64,000 nucleotides of DNA from Bradyrhizobium sp. 1(2017) (GCF_011602485.2 NZ_CP050022.2:3864001-3928000); one strand, 5' to 3'. Shown: positions 44,834 to 55,961, numbered from the stretch's first letter. Translations and numbers: made by a program. Notes: generated from the letters alone by a model not told the origin.

Positions 44834-47335
44834 ATGCGCTTGCTGGTGCGGTTCATGGGCTTCCTGTTCGCCGCGGGAACGGTGTTGTTCCTTGTCGGTG
44901 TCGGGGCCGTGGCAGGCCTGATCTGGCATTTCTCCAAGGACTTGCCGGACTACTCTCAGCTTCAGGATTACGAACCGCCGGTGATGACCCGCGTGCACGC
45001 GGTCGACGGTTCGCTGGTCGGCGAATACGCCAAGGAGCGGCGGCTCTATCTGCCGATCCAGGCCGTGCCCAAGCTCGTGATCAACGCGTTCCTCGCAGCC
45101 GAGGACAAGAATTTCTACGAGCATGGCGGCATCGACTACACCGGCATGGCGCGCGCAGGCCTGGTCTACATCCAGAACTACGGCTCGAACCGGCGTCCGC
45201 AGGGCGCCTCGACCATCACCCAGCAGGTCGCCAAGAACTTCCTTCTCACCAACGAGGTCTCCTTCGCGCGCAAGATCAAGGAAGCCTTGCTGGCGATGCG
45301 CATCGAGAAGACCTACTCGAAGGACAAGATCCTCGAGCTGTATCTGAACGAAATCTATCTCGGTCTCGGCGCCTATGGAATCGCGGCCGCCTCGCTGGTC
45401 TATTTCGACAAGTCGGTGAACGAGCTCACCGTGGCCGAAGCGTCCTATCTGGCGGCGCTGCCGAAGATGCCCGCGACCCTGCATCCGGTGCGCAACCGCG
45501 ACCGCGCCATCGAGCGCCGCAACTACGTGATCGACCGTCTGGTGGAGAACGGCTGGATCAAGCAGGCCGACGCCGACAAGGCCCGCAAGGAGCCGCTCGC
45601 CGTCGCCAGCCGTTCCAACGGGGCCCACACCTTCGCCGGCGAATATTTCGCCGAGGAAGTCCGCCGCGACATCTTCGAACGCTACGGCGAGAAGAAGCTG
45701 TATGAGGGCGGTCTGTCCGTCCGCACCACGCTCGATCCGAAGATCCAGGTCATGGCGCGCAAGGCCATGGTCACCGGTCTCGTGAATTACGACGAGCAGC
45801 AGGGCTATCGCGGCGCCATCAGCAAGCTCGATATCTCGGGCGATTGGGGCGTGAGGCTCGCCGAGATCAAGTCGCTCTCCGACATCTCGCCATGGCGCAT
45901 GGCGGTGGTGCTGGAGACCAGCGATCAGTCGGCACGGATCGGCTTCCAGCCGAACCGCGAGCTCGGCGGCGCGGTCAGCAAGCAGCGCGAGACCGGCATC
46001 GTCACCGTCGACGGCGTGCGCTGGGCGCGGGCCGTGCAGGGCGGAACGAGGGGCAAGACGCCGACGGCGGTGTCGCAGGTGCTCCAGCCCGGCGACGTCA
46101 TTTATGCCGATCCGCTCTACAAGGACGGTCAGCCCGTCGAAGGCCAGTACCGGCTCCGCCAGATTCCGGAGGTCTCCGGAGCGATGGTGGCGATGGATCC
46201 CTGGACCGGCCGCGTGCTCGCGATGGTCGGCGGCTTCTCGTTCGACCAGAGCCAGTTCAATCGCGCGACGCAGGCCTATCGGCAGCCGGGTTCGTCGTTC
46301 AAGCCGATCGTCTATTCGGCCGCACTCGACAATGGCTATACGCCCTCGACGGTCGTGCTCGACGCGCCGATCGAAATCGACCAGGGCCAGGGCGCCGGCG
46401 TGTGGCGGCCTGAAAACTTCTCCTCGGGCAAGTTCCAGGGACCGGTGACGCTGCGCAACGCGTTGCGGCAATCGCTGAACACCGTGACGGTGCGCCTCGC
46501 GCAGGACATCGGCATGCCGCTGATCGGCGAATATGCCCGCCGCTTCGGCGTCTATGACGAGCTGCCGAACTATCTGTCCTACGCGCTCGGCGCTGGCGAG
46601 ACGACGGCGATGCGCATGGTCACGGCCTATTCGATGCTCGCCAATGGCGGCCGCCGGGTGAAGCCGACCTTGATCGACCGTATCCAGGACCGCTACGGCC
46701 ACACCATCTTCAAGCACGACCAGCGCGAATGCCGCGGCTGCGACGCACCTGGCGGCTGGAAGAACCAGCCCGAGCCGCAGCTGATCGACCGCCGCGAGCA
46801 GGTGCTGGATTCCATGACCGCCTATCAGATCACCGAGCTGATGGAAGGCGTGGTGCAGTCCGGTACGGCCACGGTCATCAAGGCGGTCGGCAAGCCGATC
46901 GCCGGCAAGACCGGTACCACCAACGAGGCCAAGGACGCCTGGTTTGTCGGCTTCTCGCCCGATATCGCCGTCGCCATCTATATGGGCTACGACAAGCCGC
47001 GTCCGCTCGGCAAAGGTAACGCCGCGACCGGCGGCCATCTGGCAGCTCCGATCGCGCGCGACTTCCTCCAGCTCGCGCTCGCCGACAAGCCCGCCGTGCC
47101 GTTCAAGGTGCCGGCCGGCATCAAGCTCGTGCGCGTCGCCGCCAAGACCGGCATGCGTGCAGGCCCGGGCGAGACCGGCGGAACGATCCTCGAAGCCTTC
47201 AAGCCGGGCACGGCGCCGCCGGACAATTACTCGGTCATTGGCGTCGCCGACGCCGACGGCCGCATGCCGGCTTCGCAGCAGCAGCAACCGGACACCGGCT
47301 TCTTCATGCGGCCGGGCACCGGCGGGCTGTATTAG
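44834..47335 (+). CDS. mrcA: penicillin-binding protein 1A (bifunctional)
   Basis: 833 residues. One N-terminal membrane helix (FMGFLFAAGTVLFLVGVGAV). The glycosyltransferase domain has FLAAEDKNFYEHGGIDYTGM and QGASTITQQVAKNFLL; an OB-like domain follows. The transpeptidase has SxxK in QPGSSFKPIVYSAAL, SxN in LRQSLNTVTV and KTG in PIAGKTGTTNEAKDAWF. It polymerises and cross-links peptidoglycan in the periplasm. The 320-bp gap to amiC contains the dyad repeats. prfB follows 109 bp downstream. Confidence 0.95.
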   Translation: MRLLVRFMGFLFAAGTVLFLVGVGAVAGLIWHFSKDLPDYSQLQDYEPPVMTRVHAVDGSLVGEYAKERRLYLPIQAVPKLVINAFLAAEDKNFYEHGGIDYTGMARAGLVYIQNYGSNRRPQGASTITQQVAKNFLLTNEVSFARKIKEALLAMRIEKTYSKDKILELYLNEIYLGLGAYGIAAASLVYFDKSVNELTVAEASYLAALPKMPATLHPVRNRDRAIERRNYVIDRLVENGWIKQADADKARKEPLAVASRSNGAHTFAGEYFAEEVRRDIFERYGEKKLYEGGLSVRTTLDPKIQVMARKAMVTGLVNYDEQQGYRGAISKLDISGDWGVRLAEIKSLSDISPWRMAVVLETSDQSARIGFQPNRELGGAVSKQRETGIVTVDGVRWARAVQGGTRGKTPTAVSQVLQPGDVIYADPLYKDGQPVEGQYRLRQIPEVSGAMVAMDPWTGRVLAMVGGFSFDQSQFNRATQAYRQPGSSFKPIVYSAALDNGYTPSTVVLDAPIEIDQGQGAGVWRPENFSSGKFQGPVTLRNALRQSLNTVTVRLAQDIGMPLIGEYARRFGVYDELPNYLSYALGAGETTAMRMVTAYSMLANGGRRVKPTLIDRIQDRYGHTIFKHDQRECRGCDAPGGWKNQPEPQLIDRREQVLDSMTAYQITELMEGVVQSGTATVIKAVGKPIAGKTGTTNEAKDAWFVGFSPDIAVAIYMGYDKPRPLGKGNAATGGHLAAPIARDFLQLALADKPAVPFKVPAGIKLVRVAAKTGMRAGPGETGGTILEAFKPGTAPPDNYSVIGVADADGRMPASQQQQPDTGFFMRPGTGGLY

Positions 47336-47444
47336 CGGATAACGCCGCCTTTTGCGGTGGCCGGCGGTTGCGCTTTGGCACCGCCGCCGCTACATCCGCG
47401 GTTCAATTGCCTGCGGAGCCAATTCCGCGAGACCAGAGAACGAC

Positions 47445-48576
<1,132 letters not shown>

Positions 48577-48578
48577 CC

Positions 48579-49460
48579 ATGCCTCGTGTCGCCTTCATCG
48601 GGCTTGGGCGGATGGGCCATGGCATGGCCGGCCGCTATCTCGATGCCGGCTTCACGGTGACGCTGTGGAATCGCAGCAAGGCGAAGGCCGAAGATCTGAT
48701 CGCGCGCGGTGCGCTTTGGGCGACCTCGCCGGAGGATGCCGCGATCGATGCCGACGCGGTCGTGACCATGGTTGCCGACGACGAGGCTGCGCGCGCCGTC
48801 TGGCTCGGGCTGAACGGCGCGGCCAAGACGGCAAAGGCCGGCACCATCGCGATCGAGTGCTCGACCGTCTCCTATGACCACGCCCGCGAGATGGGCCGCG
48901 AGCTGAACGCGCGCGGGCTCATCTACATCGATTGTCCCGTCACCGGATTGCCCGATGCAGCCGCAGCCGGGAAGTTGACGCTGCTGGCCGGTGCCGATGC
49001 GGCCGATCTCGAGCGTGCGCGGCCCTATCTCGAACCGATCGGCTCGACCATCCGCCATTTCGGCCCGGTCGGCGCCGGCACGGTCTACAAGCTCATCAAC
49101 AACCTGATGGGGGCCATCCAGATCGCGGGCCTCGCCGAGGGGCTCGCAATCGCCGAGCAGGCCGGGCTCGACATGAACCTGGTGCTGGAGTCGATCCAGG
49201 CCGGCGTTGCCGCAAGTCCGCAGGTGCAGCGCCACTCCAAGCGCATGGTCGCCCGCGATTTCAGCGGCGCGACCTTCACGGCGGCGTTGCGGCACAAGGA
49301 TGCCGCCTATGCGGTGAGGCTCGCCGAGAGCTTACTCGCCGACAAGCCGCTGGTCGCGCGCGCCGCGGTCGAAGCCTACGCGCAGGCGAAGGCGGCGATG
49401 CCGGACGATGACGAAGGCAGGATGATCGAGCTGGTGTCGCGGCCACAGAAGTCCTCTTAG
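48579..49460 (+). CDS. NAD(P)-dependent beta-hydroxyacid dehydrogenase family
   Basis: 293 residues. Rossmann motif FIGLGRMGHGMAGRYLDAGF, ECSTVSYDHAREMGREL, the catalytic Lys in GAGTVYKLINNLMGAIQIAG and a helical C-terminal domain. The family includes 3-hydroxyisobutyrate, tartronate semialdehyde and succinic-semialdehyde (GLYR1-like) reductases; the substrate is not defined. The ATG starts two bases after the prfB stop codon, so it may be translated from the same mRNA. Confidence 0.88.
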   Translation: MPRVAFIGLGRMGHGMAGRYLDAGFTVTLWNRSKAKAEDLIARGALWATSPEDAAIDADAVVTMVADDEAARAVWLGLNGAAKTAKAGTIAIECSTVSYDHAREMGRELNARGLIYIDCPVTGLPDAAAAGKLTLLAGADAADLERARPYLEPIGSTIRHFGPVGAGTVYKLINNLMGAIQIAGLAEGLAIAEQAGLDMNLVLESIQAGVAASPQVQRHSKRMVARDFSGATFTAALRHKDAAYAVRLAESLLADKPLVARAAVEAYAQAKAAMPDDDEGRMIELVSRPQKSS

Positions 49461-49599
49461 CTGGTCATCGGAACATCGGGCAGGCGGGTAGCTCCATCCC
49501 GTCCGATGTCGATTTCATCCTGCGCTTCGTCGGAATTCGGGTGGCATCGTCATTTGCATCGTCCTAGGCGGACAGGCTGGGCCGCTGAGGTGAGACGCC

Positions 49600-50511
49600 A
49601 TGCCGGCGAATGACAACCGGATCGACACGCGTGACTGGTCGCTGCTCGCTCTGCTCTCGATCCTCTGGGGCGGCTCGTTCTTCTTCAACGGCGCGGCCTT
49701 GCGGGAATTGCCGCCGCTGACGCTGGTGTTTCTGCGCGTCGCGCTGGGAACGGCCATTCTGCTGCCGCTGCTCCGCATGCAGGGGATCGGCTTTCCCAGG
49801 AGCGTTGCGGGCTGGATGCCATTTCTTGCGATCGGGCTGCTCAACAACGTCATTCCGTTCTCGCTCATCGTGTTCGGCCAGACCTTCATCCCGAGCGGAT
49901 TGGCGTCGATCCTGAACGCGACCACGCCGCTGTTCACGGTGGTGGTGATGGCAGTGGCGGACGAGGAAACCTTGCAGATGCGCCGTGTGGCCGGGGTGGC
50001 GCTGGGCCTTGCCGGCGTGATCATTCTGCGCGGATGGGGCTTCGAGACGCGGGCCGGGCAGGGGCTCGGCATCCTGCTCTGCCTCGGCGGCGCGTTGAGC
50101 TATGGCTTTGCGGCGCTGGCGGCGCGGCGGTTGCTGAAGGACGCAGCGCCGCTGGGGGCGGCGACGTTTCAACTGATGGTGTCGACCGTGATGATGGCGG
50201 CCGTCGCCGGCACGGTGGAACAGCCCTGGCGTCTTCCGATGCCGACCCTCACGACCTGGCTCGCCGTGCTTGGCCTCGCCGCGCTCTCGACGGCGCTGGC
50301 TTACATCGTCTTCTTCCAGATCGTCCGGCGCTCGGGCGCGAGCAATGTGATGCTGGTGACGTTGCTCATTCCCGTCACCGCCATCCTTCTGGGATGGCTG
50401 GTGCTGGATGAGCCGATCTCCATGCGCGAGATCGCGGGTGCGATCGTCATCGGCAGCGCGCTGCTGGTGATCGACGGACGTGCGTTCGGCTTGCTGCGCC
50501 GTGGCGCGTAA
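49600..50511 (+). CDS. EamA/DMT-family transporter
   Basis: 303 residues with ten predicted membrane helices in two EamA repeats. The first starts WSLLALLSILWGGSFFFNGA; the second follows GLGILLCLGGALSYGFAALA. The terminal helices contain SNVMLVTLLIPVTAILLGWL. Only limited similarity to the EamA gene at 11.1 kb is apparent. The substrate is unknown. The gene appears monocistronic. Confidence 0.88.
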   Translation: MPANDNRIDTRDWSLLALLSILWGGSFFFNGAALRELPPLTLVFLRVALGTAILLPLLRMQGIGFPRSVAGWMPFLAIGLLNNVIPFSLIVFGQTFIPSGLASILNATTPLFTVVVMAVADEETLQMRRVAGVALGLAGVIILRGWGFETRAGQGLGILLCLGGALSYGFAALAARRLLKDAAPLGAATFQLMVSTVMMAAVAGTVEQPWRLPMPTLTTWLAVLGLAALSTALAYIVFFQIVRRSGASNVMLVTLLIPVTAILLGWLVLDEPISMREIAGAIVIGSALLVIDGRAFGLLRRGA

Positions 50512-50622
50512 GTTCCGCGACCCACGCGTTTCGCTTCGCGGAAAATCGAGCCGCTTGCCAGCCGCACCTCTGCTTGCAACACTGTCTGCAAAACAAGACG
50601 ACAAGACATAGGGGAGAGAACG

Positions 50623-51858
50623 ATGCCAAATCGTCGCGCGAACCTTGCAGTCCTCGCCATTCTTGCTGCCGGCGTGCTCGTCACGCAACCGGCCCTGGCG
50701 CAGAAAAAATACGACCCCGGCGCCAGTGACACCGACATCAAGCTCGGCAACATCATGCCCTATAGCGGCCCGGCCTCGTCCTATGGCGTGATCGGCAAGA
50801 CCGAGGCCGCCTACTTCAAGATGATCAACGATCAGGGCGGCATCAACGGACGCAAGATCAATTTCATCAGCTATGACGACGCCTATTCGCCGCCGAAGGC
50901 GATCGAGCAGGCGCGCAAGCTGGTGGAGAGCGATGAGGTGCTGCTGATCTTCCAGGCGCTCGGCACGCCCTCGAACTCCGCGATCATGAAGTACATGAAC
51001 GCCAAGAAGGTGCCGCAGCTCTTCGTCGCCTCCGGCGGCACCAAGTTCGGAGACCCCAAGCACTTCCCGTGGACCATGGGCTTCCAGCCCAACTACCAGA
51101 GCGAGGGCCGGATCTACGCAAAATACATTCGCGACAAATTCCCCAACAGCAAGATCGCGGTGTTCTGGCAAAACGACGACGCCGGCAAGGACCAGTTCAA
51201 GGGCCTGAAGGATGGGCTCGGCGACAAGGTCGGCATGATCATCGCGGACAAATCCTATGAGGTCAGCGATCCCTCGATCGACTCGCAGATCGTGGCGCTT
51301 CACGATTCCGGCGCCGACATCTTCTTCTCATGGGCAGCCCCGAAAGGCTCGGCGCAGGCGATCCGGAAGGTCGGCGAGCTCGGCTGGAAGCCGAAATTCT
51401 TCCTCGCCAACACCGCGACCTCGGTCGCCTCGGTGCTCAAGCCTGCCGGCCTCGATTATTCCAGGGACATCATCTCGACGGCCTATCTGAAGGACCCGAC
51501 CGATCCGACCTGGGACAAGGATCCGGCGGTGGTGAAATGGCGCGCGTTCATGGACAAATACTACCCCGACGGCGACAAGAGCAACGCCAACAACATCTAT
51601 GGCTATGTCCAGGCCGAAGCGATGGCCCAGGTCCTGAAGCAGTGCGGCGACACTCTCACCCGCGAAAACGTCATGAAGCAGGCGGCCAACCTGAAGGATT
51701 TCCACACCGACCTGATGCTGCCCGGCATCATGATCAACACCTCGCAGGACGACTATTTCCCGATCGAGCAGATGCAGCTGATGCGCTTCAACGGGCAGGC
51801 GTGGGAGCTGTTCGGCGACGTCATCACCGGCGAGGTCGGCCACGAGCGGAGTCCGTAG
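50623..51858 (+). CDS. ABC transporter substrate-binding protein (branched-chain amino-acid type)
   Basis: 411 residues. Signal peptide RANLAVLAILAAGVLVTQPA ending near LAQ. Periplasmic-binding fold type I: IKLGNIMPYSGPASSYGVIG, YDDAYSPPKAIEQARKLVES, IFQALGTPSNSAIMKYMNAK and VFWQNDDAGKDQFKGLKDGL. Such proteins bind branched-chain amino acids, amides or aromatic acids for Liv-type importers. No permease or ATPase genes are next to it, so it must rely on components encoded elsewhere. GGGAGAG precedes the ATG. Confidence 0.9.
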   Translation: MPNRRANLAVLAILAAGVLVTQPALAQKKYDPGASDTDIKLGNIMPYSGPASSYGVIGKTEAAYFKMINDQGGINGRKINFISYDDAYSPPKAIEQARKLVESDEVLLIFQALGTPSNSAIMKYMNAKKVPQLFVASGGTKFGDPKHFPWTMGFQPNYQSEGRIYAKYIRDKFPNSKIAVFWQNDDAGKDQFKGLKDGLGDKVGMIIADKSYEVSDPSIDSQIVALHDSGADIFFSWAAPKGSAQAIRKVGELGWKPKFFLANTATSVASVLKPAGLDYSRDIISTAYLKDPTDPTWDKDPAVVKWRAFMDKYYPDGDKSNANNIYGYVQAEAMAQVLKQCGDTLTRENVMKQAANLKDFHTDLMLPGIMINTSQDDYFPIEQMQLMRFNGQAWELFGDVITGEVGHERSP

Positions 51859-52098
51859 CCCGGCTGTATGTGACTGACAGCGGTCGCGGTGTCCAGCTCC
51901 GCCGAAGAAATGTCTTCCCGGGTGTGTTCTACTTCACATTGCAGCCGGGTCGGCCGGTGTAGTTTTTCCCATTGCTATTCGGGCACCTGGGTCGACGCGC
52001 ACTGCGCCTCCGCGATGTCCCTGATTTGAATTGTGCCCTGCCTCGGCGAGGGCAGCGCCAATCATGCAAGCGTCGCCTGCTATGTGGGAGCGCGTAAC

Positions 52099-54270
52099 AT
52101 GGATATCATCCAAGCGATCGTTACGAAGAGCCAATGGATTATTGCGGTCTTGGCACTCTTTGTCGTGGCCTGGGCTCGCTTCAACTCTCCGCCCACCAAT
52201 CGGTCCGGTACGACCTTCGCGCTGTTCTTCTGGGGGGACGCCTTGATGATACCGCTCTGGCTGGTCGTGATGATCGGGCTCGTCCAGGGCAGCATCGGGT
52301 TCGACTTCATCGTCGGCCAGGTGAAGGAGGTAGACCCAAAGGCGCAGGCGCAACTGGCTCAATATGCTCCGATCGTGGCCGTACTCGTCATCGTTGTCGC
52401 TTCGCAATTCCGGCAGGTGGCACGGATCGATCGGGCCGCGCGCGCATTTTGCGTCAGATTGGCCGCAATTCCGCGTGAAGCCGACCGGCTCGCATTTGAA
52501 CTCGCGCAAACCACGGGTTTCATCCCGCGCGACGACCTTCTCAGCAAGGTGACCAAAATCGTTTCGGAGAATATCGGACCACGAGCGCTGAGTTTCAGCA
52601 GGGACGGTACTCTTCCCGACCGCTTCACAAGGGCCGTCGGCTTGTACAACCTGTTCGTCGGACCCAGGCAGAATGCCGCGGCACTCGACTTCGCCGGAAA
52701 TGGATATGGCCGTTCTGCCTACGCCATGATCATGCAAATGGGCGACGCAGTGGCGGCCCGTGCGGATGCCCGCTACGAAGAAATGATGCACGCCGGTCTT
52801 GCCTTTTTCACATCGCCGCTTCCACCCCCTGAATTGAAGGACGCCTTGAACCGCAACGTTGCGGAGGTCACCAACCTCACTTGCGGCCTCGTGTCTCGCT
52901 ATGTCCTCTTTTGCGAAAGGACCCATAGCGGCCGATTGCAGCGGCTCGCGAGGATGGGCTTCGCCTACAGTCCGGGGCCGACGTTTGGGCTGGACCAATG
53001 GGCGACAACGATCTTCCTCGTCACGGCCTTGAGCATCGGCATGATGCTGCTCATGCCGGGAATGCGTCCGATCGACTACGGTAAGGTCCTGACGATTGCG
53101 GTCACGTTCGGCGCTTCGATCGGCTTCGCGGTGCTGGGAGCAATCGTCGTCGCGCAACGCTTCATCGGACGCAAGGAAGGCGACACACCTGGATATCCGC
53201 CCATCGCCGAGTTGGTCGTCGCCGGTCTCGTCGTCGTGGGGTTGTCGATTGCGCTCCGGATCGGCATTCCGCTGGTGTCCGCCCTGATGCAGGGACAAGG
53301 ATATCAGGACGTTCTTAGGCAGTTCATCGAGCGGCTGTACGGCGTCATCACGCCTTTCATCTGTACCATCTCCCTCGGGCTCATTTGTTCCTACATGGGA
53401 TGTTCGCGAATGAGCTGGTACCGCGTGGCGGCCTTGGGGGCTCTCGCGAACGGCGCCGCGCTGACCTGTGCGGGGTGGCTAGTCGCCCACATGATCGGCG
53501 AGCAAGTGCTCGCTCAGTTCTATGTGCATCCGGAGGATGCGATCAAACTGGTGGCGCTAAGCAATGGCTTAACCGGCTTCATCGTCGGTGGCATGGTTCT
53601 CGCAGTCTTCAATGAGTCCGAGCGCATACGCAAGGTCGCCGCTGAGCGGATAGCCACCAGTCCGCACAAGGATTTTCCATTGCATGATGCGCCGTCGATT
53701 GCCGGCGGACTCGAACCTCCTTCAGTGACGTCTACATTCGACATCGCCGACGATCTTGGCTACCGCGACCGCGCAGGTGTGGAGGCATTCGAGGGGGATT
53801 ACGTCTGCTTCAGGCCCGCATTCTCCAACTCCGAGATCATCAGTGCCTACCTCATCGGCATTCGTTGGGACGAGACCGAGTCCTGCCTCATGTTCGAGGA
53901 ACGCGAACGTGTTGATGCCGGGCACACGCAGACGGGCCGTGTCTACATCCCGGATGGACGTCCATTCTTGAACTTCGTCACCCTCGAAAAAGGCGCGATA
54001 CGCCTGATCATGGTGTCGCGCCCCGAGAAGAGCAACGAGCCCGCACGCGGTCTGATTACGACGCTTTCCAATCCCGGTGGTGCCCAGTTTACGCCGGCGA
54101 GCGCTCCGATCGTTCTCATGCGTGTCGTCGATCACACGCCTCAACTCGGCTTCATTCGGCCGGGAGCGGTCAGCTACGAAAGCTATCGCCGCGAACTCGA
54201 AATGGTGGTGCCTGCTTTCGGCGTCTTTGCGCTGGCTCCCCACCCGGCGGCATGCGTGGCGGCGGAGTGA
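52099..54270 (+). CDS. multi-pass membrane protein with unrecognised C-terminal domain
   Basis: 723 residues from the ATG at 52099, with GGGAG eight bases upstream. Predicted helices: 13-26, 38-66, 90-104, 301-320, 328-352, 368-394, 411-434, 442-466 and 484-505, nine spans in all. A helical cytosolic or periplasmic segment (105-300) separates the first three from the rest. The C-terminal 170 residues are soluble and all-beta-like, with YVCFRPAFSNSEIISAYLIG and GRVYIPDGRPFLNFVTLEKG. I do not recognise any domain. GC and codon use look slightly lower and less biased than the neighbours. It stands alone. A sensor, effector or transporter role is equally possible. Confidence 0.8.
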   Translation: MDIIQAIVTKSQWIIAVLALFVVAWARFNSPPTNRSGTTFALFFWGDALMIPLWLVVMIGLVQGSIGFDFIVGQVKEVDPKAQAQLAQYAPIVAVLVIVVASQFRQVARIDRAARAFCVRLAAIPREADRLAFELAQTTGFIPRDDLLSKVTKIVSENIGPRALSFSRDGTLPDRFTRAVGLYNLFVGPRQNAAALDFAGNGYGRSAYAMIMQMGDAVAARADARYEEMMHAGLAFFTSPLPPPELKDALNRNVAEVTNLTCGLVSRYVLFCERTHSGRLQRLARMGFAYSPGPTFGLDQWATTIFLVTALSIGMMLLMPGMRPIDYGKVLTIAVTFGASIGFAVLGAIVVAQRFIGRKEGDTPGYPPIAELVVAGLVVVGLSIALRIGIPLVSALMQGQGYQDVLRQFIERLYGVITPFICTISLGLICSYMGCSRMSWYRVAALGALANGAALTCAGWLVAHMIGEQVLAQFYVHPEDAIKLVALSNGLTGFIVGGMVLAVFNESERIRKVAAERIATSPHKDFPLHDAPSIAGGLEPPSVTSTFDIADDLGYRDRAGVEAFEGDYVCFRPAFSNSEIISAYLIGIRWDETESCLMFEERERVDAGHTQTGRVYIPDGRPFLNFVTLEKGAIRLIMVSRPEKSNEPARGLITTLSNPGGAQFTPASAPIVLMRVVDHTPQLGFIRPGAVSYESYRRELEMVVPAFGVFALAPHPAACVAAE

Positions 54271-54460
54271 AAGGCTTGGGCGGGGAATGACGCGCACAGC
54301 CAGCCCGGTGCGCCGTCCGGCCCTGCGCTGACAGGTCCGAGCGGCCCGTCAGGTCCCGGTGGCATCGGGCGCGCCCGGCGGATCGATGGGAACCGGGAGT
54401 GGAATGGGTGGTGGTGGCTTCGGTGGCCCCGGAGGTGGAATGGGCGGTGGCCGGCGCTAA
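54271..54460 (+). pseudogene. decayed Gly/Pro-rich tail fragment
   Basis: After the stop codon of the membrane protein, the same frame continues as HSQPGAPSGPALTGPSGPSG before losing the pattern. A different frame then gives SGAPGGSMGTGSGMGGGGFG and ends GMGGGRR-stop at 54460. The two pieces look like one Gly/Pro-rich C-terminus broken by a frameshift. No start codon or ribosome-binding site is apparent. This is a remnant, not a working gene, and it may have no link to the upstream protein. Confidence 0.45.
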
Positions 54461-54483
54461 CGGATCAAGAGAGAGACACGGAA

Positions 54484-55851
54484 TCAGCCCGCGCTGAGCC
54501 GCACGCCGGCGCGCAGGAATTTCTGCGGATCGACCGCTTCGCCCTCAATGCGGGTCTCATAATGCAAATGCGGACCGGTGGAGCGGCCGGTCGAACCGAC
54601 GAGGCCGATCACCTGGCCGATCTTCACGACCTCGCCGACCTTGGCGTTGATTTCGGAGAGATGGCCGTAGCGGGTCGAGAGCCCGTTGCCATGATCGACC
54701 TCGACCATGCGGCCGTAGCCGCCCGACCAGCCGGCGGAGACCACCTTGCCGTTGGCGGTGACGCGAACGGGATCGCCGGTGGCGGCGCGGAAGTCGAGCC
54801 CGGTATGCATCGCAGGCCTGCCGAGGAAAGGATCGCTGCGCACGCCGAAGCCGGAGGTGAACTCGACCTCGCCGATGACGGGCTTGCGATAGGGCACCAG
54901 GGCCAGCGTGCGATTGAGACGGTCTAACTCGGCGCGCGTGGTGTTGATGCGGTAGAGCTGCTTCTCGAATGGCCCAGAGTTGGGCGTCAATTTGACGGGT
55001 ACGAAAGGTCCGCCCATCGCGCTGCGCGGCACGGCGGCTTCGAGATTGGCAAGGTTGAGGCCGAGATCGCTGACGACGCCGCGCATCCGGCGCATGCGTG
55101 AATCCATGCCTTCCTCGACGGCGTTGAGCGCCGCCATCTGGCGCCGCTCGACCTGATCGAGCGAGGTCGTGAGCCGGACCAGGACGTTGTCGAAGCCCTG
55201 GTTCTTGGCGAACTGGCTGGTCGGTGGCGCTGCAACCGTAGGCGCGCGCGACTCGAGCCGCGCTTCGCGGTCCGGGGGTGCCACGAAGATCACGGTGTCG
55301 CTGATCGGCGAAGGCTTCGGCGTGCCCTGCGTCGCGTTCTGGCCGGCGTCGCCGCGCTGCATTGTCGCGCGCGGGATCGATCCGGTCACATCGGGCATGG
55401 CGCCGAGCGCCGTGGCCCGGGACTCCAGCGCCGTCTGCCGCTTCATGATCTGGTCGAGCTTCTGGTCGAACTGCTCCTGGTCGAGCAGCTGCCGGCTGGT
55501 GGTGCGATCCACCTTGGCGCGCAACTCGGCGATACGGTCTTCATAGGCGTATTGCATCTCGGCCTGGCGGGCGATCAGCCGGGTCAGGACGTCGTCGCGA
55601 AAGGCGAAATAGGTGGCGGTCGCGGCCGACCACAGACCGAGCAGCACGACCGTGCCGACCACGATCCAGAACACCACGGGCCCGAAGCGGACCTGCTTGC
55701 CGGCATGGACGATGGTGTAGGCGTCATCAGCGGCGGGCAGGGGAATCGCGACCGCCGCCGCAGCGGCGGCTGGACGCCGGTGGAAGGCTCGTCCGTGGTC
55801 GTGAGGGTGATGTTGGGGGTACTGCGAGTATTGGGCAGAACTTTTCGACAT
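54484..55851 (-). CDS. M23 family (LytM-type) metallopeptidase
   Basis: 455 residues. A His/Pro-rich cytoplasmic N-terminus, one membrane helix (FWIVVGTVVLLGLWSAATAT, about 66-85), a coiled coil (90-145) and a periplasmic linker precede the peptidase. The M23 domain (about 345-440) has HTGLDFRAATGDPVRVTANG, YGRMVEVDHGNGLSTRYGHL and GSTGRSTGPHLHYETRIEGE, with both HxxxD and HLH zinc motifs intact. It probably cuts peptidoglycan cross-links during growth or division. The gene starts at the ATG at 55851; a GTG at 55857 is possible. Confidence 0.9.
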   Translation of the reverse strand: MSKSSAQYSQYPQHHPHDHGRAFHRRPAAAAAAVAIPLPAADDAYTIVHAGKQVRFGPVVFWIVVGTVVLLGLWSAATATYFAFRDDVLTRLIARQAEMQYAYEDRIAELRAKVDRTTSRQLLDQEQFDQKLDQIMKRQTALESRATALGAMPDVTGSIPRATMQRGDAGQNATQGTPKPSPISDTVIFVAPPDREARLESRAPTVAAPPTSQFAKNQGFDNVLVRLTTSLDQVERRQMAALNAVEEGMDSRMRRMRGVVSDLGLNLANLEAAVPRSAMGGPFVPVKLTPNSGPFEKQLYRINTTRAELDRLNRTLALVPYRKPVIGEVEFTSGFGVRSDPFLGRPAMHTGLDFRAATGDPVRVTANGKVVSAGWSGGYGRMVEVDHGNGLSTRYGHLSEINAKVGEVVKIGQVIGLVGSTGRSTGPHLHYETRIEGEAVDPQKFLRAGVRLSAG

Positions 55852-55961
55852 CGGCACTCCCGCGCCGGTCGGATGAGTCCGTACGGCCTAATTGCCGCAG
55901 CAATCTGGGCCGGTCATGGTTAATTTTCCGGAAACAGGAACATTCGAATTTAAAGGACTGG

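Noticed and set aside
44504..47287. A 927-codon open frame antisense to mrcA
   Set aside because: mrcA has complete penicillin-binding motifs; the antisense frame has Arg/His/Leu-rich shadow composition and no start signal.
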